Translations under genes and position numbers: made by a program | Part shown: positions 30,036 through 33,357 of the stretch, piece after piece | How the letters are laid out: every line of letters starts with the position of its first letter | How positions within the stretch are numbered: position 1 is the stretch's first letter | Assembly (NCBI GenBank): GCA_022683945.1 | Contig: JAJHSH010000068.1 | Coordinates: 1-33,357 of the forward strand | Source: Candidatus Acetothermia bacterium | GTDB taxonomy: Bacteria > Bipolaricaulota > Bipolaricaulia > RBG-16-55-9 > DRXL01 | Length of the DNA stretch: 33,357 bases | Direction: 5' to 3' | The notes under the pieces: generated by a model | What the model saw: the letters and a program-made list of their open reading frames with translations, nothing else | Databases searched by the model: none | What the model was told of the DNA's origin: nothing

Positions 30036-31010
30036 ATGAATCTATCTCGCACTCGCAAACGGATCGGAGTGCTCATGGGGGGGCTCTCCCCCGAAAGGGA
30101 AGTCTCTTTACGGTCGGGGAAGAACGTCTGTGTAGCTCTATCCAGACTGGGATATCGTGTTCAAGCCTTACAGATAGATCATCCCGATCAGCTCGTGCCG
30201 GCGCTCTATGAGACGGATATAGCGTTTATCTGTCTTCACGGCGGGATGGGCGAAGACGGCACTTTACAGGCGCTCTTAGAGATCTTGGGGATTCCCTATG
30301 TGGGCTCTGGGGTCTTGGCCTGTGGACTTGCGATGAACAAGATCCAAGCGAAGCGGCTCTTTCAGAGTCAGAAGCTGCCGACGGCTCTGTGGGCCGAATA
30401 CCGAGAGGAGCTTTGGCCCGTATGGCGCGAGCAGATCGCCGAAGAGATCGGCTTCCCGTGCGTAGTCAAGCCCGTGGCCGAGGGCTCCAGCATCGGCGTT
30501 CAGATCGTGCACTCTGAAGAAGAGCTGATCCCGGCGTCTCAAGCGACGCGGGATGAGTTCGGGAATTTTTTTGTGGAGAAGTTCATTCCGGGGAAAGAGA
30601 TCACTACGGGGATTCTGAGAATAGACGGGGAAGATCGCGCGCTCCCGTTGATCGAGCTGCGCCCCCATAGGGAATTTTATGACTATATCGCCAAATACAC
30701 CCCTGGTGAGTGCGATTTTATTATCCCTGCCGAGCTAGATGCCCAGACAACTATAAGAGTTCAAGAGATCGCGCTCCAAGCCCACCGAGCTCTGGGGTGT
30801 TTTGGTTTTTCTAGAGTAGATCTGCGCCTGACACCTAAGGGCGAGCCTTATCTCTTGGAGGTCAACACCCTGCCGGGGATGACCGATACGTCCGATCTGC
30901 CCAAAGCCGCCGCTGCTTTGGGAATAAGCTTTGACGATTTAGTCGAGCGAATGCTCCAGACGGCTCTAGAAAAAGAAAAGCTGAAACCCAAGCACGTGCT
31001 AACAGCTTAG
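30036..31010 (+). CDS. ddl: D-alanine--D-alanine ligase
   Basis: Makes the D-Ala-D-Ala terminus of peptidoglycan precursors. 324 aa ATP-grasp enzyme. GGLSPEREVSLRSG (15-28), HGGMGEDGTLQ (68-78), CVVKPVAEGSSIGVQ (about 144-158), KYTPGECDFIIPA and the metal-binding LEVNTLPGMTDTSDLPKAA are all present. It implies a normal murein wall. It is monocistronic and its 3' end overlaps hemG/hemY by 12 bp. Confidence 0.94.
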   Translation: MNLSRTRKRIGVLMGGLSPEREVSLRSGKNVCVALSRLGYRVQALQIDHPDQLVPALYETDIAFICLHGGMGEDGTLQALLEILGIPYVGSGVLACGLAMNKIQAKRLFQSQKLPTALWAEYREELWPVWREQIAEEIGFPCVVKPVAEGSSIGVQIVHSEEELIPASQATRDEFGNFFVEKFIPGKEITTGILRIDGEDRALPLIELRPHREFYDYIAKYTPGECDFIIPAELDAQTTIRVQEIALQAHRALGCFGFSRVDLRLTPKGEPYLLEVNTLPGMTDTSDLPKAAAALGISFDDLVERMLQTALEKEKLKPKHVLTA

Positions 31011-32402
31011 GGGGATGCGCTCCGCGGCCTCTTGAGCCTGCCGAATGCAGTCTGGCAGGCCAATTCCTCGATAGGCTGCTCCCGCCAAGATGAGCCCGGA
31101 ATGCTCGCTCAGAGCCCCTTCAAGCTGCGCTAAGCGCTCCAGATGGCCTATTTCATACTGTGGCATCGCTTTGGGCCAGCGATGGACCCGCGCTAAGATC
31201 GGCTCGCTCTTAAAGCCCAGTATGGATTTCAACTCCTCATAGGCCAGCCGTTTGAGCGCTTCGTCGTTCGAGCCTAAGACGTCTTCTTGGCCGGCGCGCC
31301 CGAAGAAGCCGCGCACCAACACAGACCCGGCAGGCGCCCGACCCGGCCACTTGGAAGAACTCCAAGTAGAAGCTGTCAGCTCTCTCCCTTCAGATCGTGG
31401 GACAAGAAAGCCTGTGCCCTCTAACGCGTGTGTTATATCTGAACTGCGGAAGGCCAATGTCACAATGGCTGTAGAAACATAAGAGATGCGCGTGAGAAGC
31501 TCGGCAGATTCGGCACTTAAAAGTTCCAGAAGCTTGGCCGTGACGTAAGCCGGCGTGGTCAGAACTACAGCATCGGCTGCCAACGCTCGGGCATCGGCCA
31601 ACCTGAGATGGTACCCCGTAGGGGCACGGCGCGCCGTGCCCCTAGTGAGCTCCGTAACGCTCTGTCCTGTGATGATGCGCACATTCTGAAGTCGAGCTAC
31701 GAGTGCCTCGATGAGCTGATTCAGTCCGGACTGCAGGGTCATGAAGAGGGGCCGTCCTCGCTGGTCTTTCACGGCACGTCGGTGAGCCAACGCCCCTCGA
31801 ATGAGACCTCCGTGCTGGCGTTCTAGGATCGCTAACTGGGGGAAGGTCGCCGATAGACTCAGTCGGTCGGCGTCGCCCGCGTAGACTCCTGCCAAGAGCG
31901 GTTCCGCTAGGCGCTCCAAGGGCTCTGCCCCCAGCCGGCGTCGTATGAATCCACCGAGGGATTCCTCTCTGCCATCTCGCTGGGTTGGCACCAAGAGCTC
32001 TAGTCCCATACGCATCTTCCCCCAGAGAGAGAAGAGATCGCTCTGCCAAAAACTGGCGAAGTTCGTGGGGATAAATCCCATGGCGCCTGGGGGCAACCGT
32101 CGCAGCCGGTCTCTGTAGAGAATGAACGCCTCACGGCCCGGTTGAGGGACGATCAACTGATCGGCTAGGCCCAGTTGCTCGCAGAGCCTTATGGCCCAGG
32201 GCTTGAGAGTGATAAACGCGTCCGGGCCGCCTTCGATAAGAAAATCACCGACGCGCTCCGTCAGGATCTTTCCCCCCAAACGAGGCGCGCTCTCGACGAG
32301 TGTGATCTCTACGTCTTGCCCAGAAGCGCGGGCGCGCGCTTGAGCAAAGTAAGCCGTAGCGAGACCCGTGATACCTCCGCCGACAATGACCACGCGCTTC
32401 AT
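30999..32402 (-). CDS. hemY: Protoporphyrinogen/coproporphyrinogen III oxidase (HemY/CgoX type)
   Basis: FAD-dependent oxidase of late haem synthesis, 467 aa. N-terminal dinucleotide fold VVIVGGGITGLATAYFA, then LGGKILTERVGDFLIEGGPDAFI, FIRRRLGAEPLERLAEPLLAGVYAGDADRLS in parts, and the C-terminal GLILAGAAYRGIGLPDCIRQA: all family hallmarks. It follows hemH with an ATGA overlap. This pairing with a Gram-positive-like ferrochelatase suggests the coproporphyrin-dependent route, but the decarboxylase (ChdC) that would settle it is not in the window. Confidence 0.92.
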   Translation of the reverse strand: MKRVVIVGGGITGLATAYFAQARARASGQDVEITLVESAPRLGGKILTERVGDFLIEGGPDAFITLKPWAIRLCEQLGLADQLIVPQPGREAFILYRDRLRRLPPGAMGFIPTNFASFWQSDLFSLWGKMRMGLELLVPTQRDGREESLGGFIRRRLGAEPLERLAEPLLAGVYAGDADRLSLSATFPQLAILERQHGGLIRGALAHRRAVKDQRGRPLFMTLQSGLNQLIEALVARLQNVRIITGQSVTELTRGTARRAPTGYHLRLADARALAADAVVLTTPAYVTAKLLELLSAESAELLTRISYVSTAIVTLAFRSSDITHALEGTGFLVPRSEGRELTASTWSSSKWPGRAPAGSVLVRGFFGRAGQEDVLGSNDEALKRLAYEELKSILGFKSEPILARVHRWPKAMPQYEIGHLERLAQLEGALSEHSGLILAGAAYRGIGLPDCIRQAQEAAERIPLSC

Positions 32403-33319
32403 AATATAAATATATGAGAATGCTCCCTCACGATAGCCGTCAACGCAGCAACGAATTGGGGATCGTCGTTGAGCGATTCCGTACGCTCCAAGTGAATACC
32501 CAGCTCTTCTGCACGCCGGCGAGCCTCTAGGTCAATATCATAGAGCACTTCTAAATGGTCAGCGACGAATCCCACGGGGCAGACGAGCAGCGTTTTATCT
32601 CCTTCGTCGCCCAGCTCTTTTAAGATATCGAGCAGATCGGGGCCAAGCCACGGCTCAGGGGTGTGCCCGGCGCTCTGATAAGCAAAGCGCCACTTGGTCA
32701 AGCCCACTCGTTCCGCCACCGCTTGGGAAGTTTCCAGAAGCTGACGCGGATAGGGATCGTTCCAACTTAAGATGCGTTCCGGCAGACTATGTGCAGTGAA
32801 GACGACCTCTTGAGGAGAGAAGCGTTCTAGGCCCAGACGGACGCGCTCAGAAAGCGCTTTAAGAAAGAGCGAGTGGAGGTGCCAACTCTCCACGAAGCGT
32901 ATCTGGATAGAACTCTGAATCTCCCGCAAGGCTTGCTGAGCGGCTTCTATGTAAGCCCCAACGCTCATGCGCGAGTAGTGCGGCGCGAGCGCCAGACCCA
33001 CAGCTCTCTGCACGCCGTCGTTCTTCATCTGCGCGATCGTCTCGCGGATAAAGGGCGGAGCGTGACGCATTCCTACATAGACACGCCAGCGTTCTTCTGA
33101 ATCGTTGTTCAGTCTCGCTTCTAAAGCGCGTGCTTGGCGGTAGGTAATCTCAAAGAGCGGTGAGCGTCCTCCTATACGACGATAGCGTTCTTTTAGGTCT
33201 TCTACAGCTTCAGGCGATGGCGGGCGTCCGCCACGAATATGCGTGAAATAAGCTGCGACATCGTCTATCTTCTCTGGACTGCCATAGGCCATCAGCAGCA
33301 CTCCCCATCTTTCGTTCAT
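32399..33319 (-). CDS. hemH: Ferrochelatase (coproporphyrin type likely)
   Basis: Inserts ferrous iron into the porphyrin. 306 aa. VLLMAYGSPEKIDDVAAYF at the start, the iron-site histidine in VVFTAHSLPERI, FAYQSAGHTPEPWLGPD and the conserved Glu in PVGFVADHLEVLYDID. The YQSAG-x-TP-x-PWLGPD form is typical of Gram-positive CpfC enzymes. GGGGGGAGG precedes ATG 33319, formed by the inner edge of palindromic repeat copy F. First gene of the hemH-hemY pair. Confidence 0.93.
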   Translation of the reverse strand: MNERWGVLLMAYGSPEKIDDVAAYFTHIRGGRPPSPEAVEDLKERYRRIGGRSPLFEITYRQARALEARLNNDSEERWRVYVGMRHAPPFIRETIAQMKNDGVQRAVGLALAPHYSRMSVGAYIEAAQQALREIQSSIQIRFVESWHLHSLFLKALSERVRLGLERFSPQEVVFTAHSLPERILSWNDPYPRQLLETSQAVAERVGLTKWRFAYQSAGHTPEPWLGPDLLDILKELGDEGDKTLLVCPVGFVADHLEVLYDIDLEARRRAEELGIHLERTESLNDDPQFVAALTAIVREHSHIFIL

Positions 33320-33331
33320 TTGGGCCTCCCC

Positions 33332-33357
33332 CCCTCACCCTGCACCCTCTCCCCCTC
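33332..33357. repeat. Palindromic repeat, copy F (cut by window end)
   Basis: CCCTCACCCTGCACCCTCTCC, the left arm seen in copy A, runs to the window edge. It lies just upstream of hemH and contributes to its ribosome-binding region. Confidence 0.7.

Overview
The window is a dense, moderately GC-rich bacterial chromosome segment. It has almost no spacer in its housekeeping parts and one 4-kb accessory island. The gene set (ClpC-RadA-DisA, a CsaB-like pyruvyl transferase next to a DUF5693 membrane protein, HemY/HemH of the coproporphyrin type, an IscA-like protein, a Thermus-like NADP isocitrate dehydrogenase, a primary sigma factor with an acidic N-terminus) fits a deep-branching, possibly thermophilic lineage with Gram-positive-like features. 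A candidate phylum such as Bipolaricaulota/Acetothermia is my guess; the sequence alone does not prove it.

Layout. 1-2758: the end of a TPR protein, then an acyl-CoA ligase/phosphopantetheinyl transferase pair on the minus strand. 2867-5115: an ABC exporter (ATPase plus permease). 5112-8706 (minus): DUF5693 protein, CsaB-like transferase and RsmH in one tightly overlapping unit. 8786-11511 (minus): yajC-secD-secF. 11549-13255 (minus): dCTP deaminase interrupted by a 376-residue HNH intein. 13388-14752: a free-standing copy of what looks like the C-terminal domain of Thermus-type isocitrate dehydrogenase, followed by the catalytic subunit without that domain. 14815-15723: a metallo-beta-lactamase-fold hydrolase. 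15870-21537: clpC-radA-disA-punA, starting from a perfect consensus promoter; the DisA has both cyclase signature motifs altered. 21547-21735: an unidentified structured RNA candidate. 21874-23542: moaD, moaE, an IscA-like carrier and lemA.

23554-27576 is the accessory island: four small two-gene modules and one orphan, mostly toxin-antitoxin-like, plus the decayed end of a PIN toxin. The modules are separated by a 165-186 bp dispersed repeat (R1-R3, with a partial R4). R1-R3 each carry a conserved minus-strand promoter (TTGACT-N18-TACAAT) pointing into the module on their left. The repeats also preserve a short coding-like segment with a stop, which suggests they are internally deleted derivatives of a mobile element.

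27918-33319: htpX, the primary sigma factor, ddl and the hemG/hemY-hemH pair.

Two genome-wide habits show here. Convergent housekeeping genes end in overlapping stop codons (four of four pairs), and several genes have a -10 box so close to the start codon that their mRNAs should be leaderless or nearly so. A second repeat family, a CCCTCTCCCT/AGGGAGAGGG palindrome, occurs six times, three of them inside reading frames.
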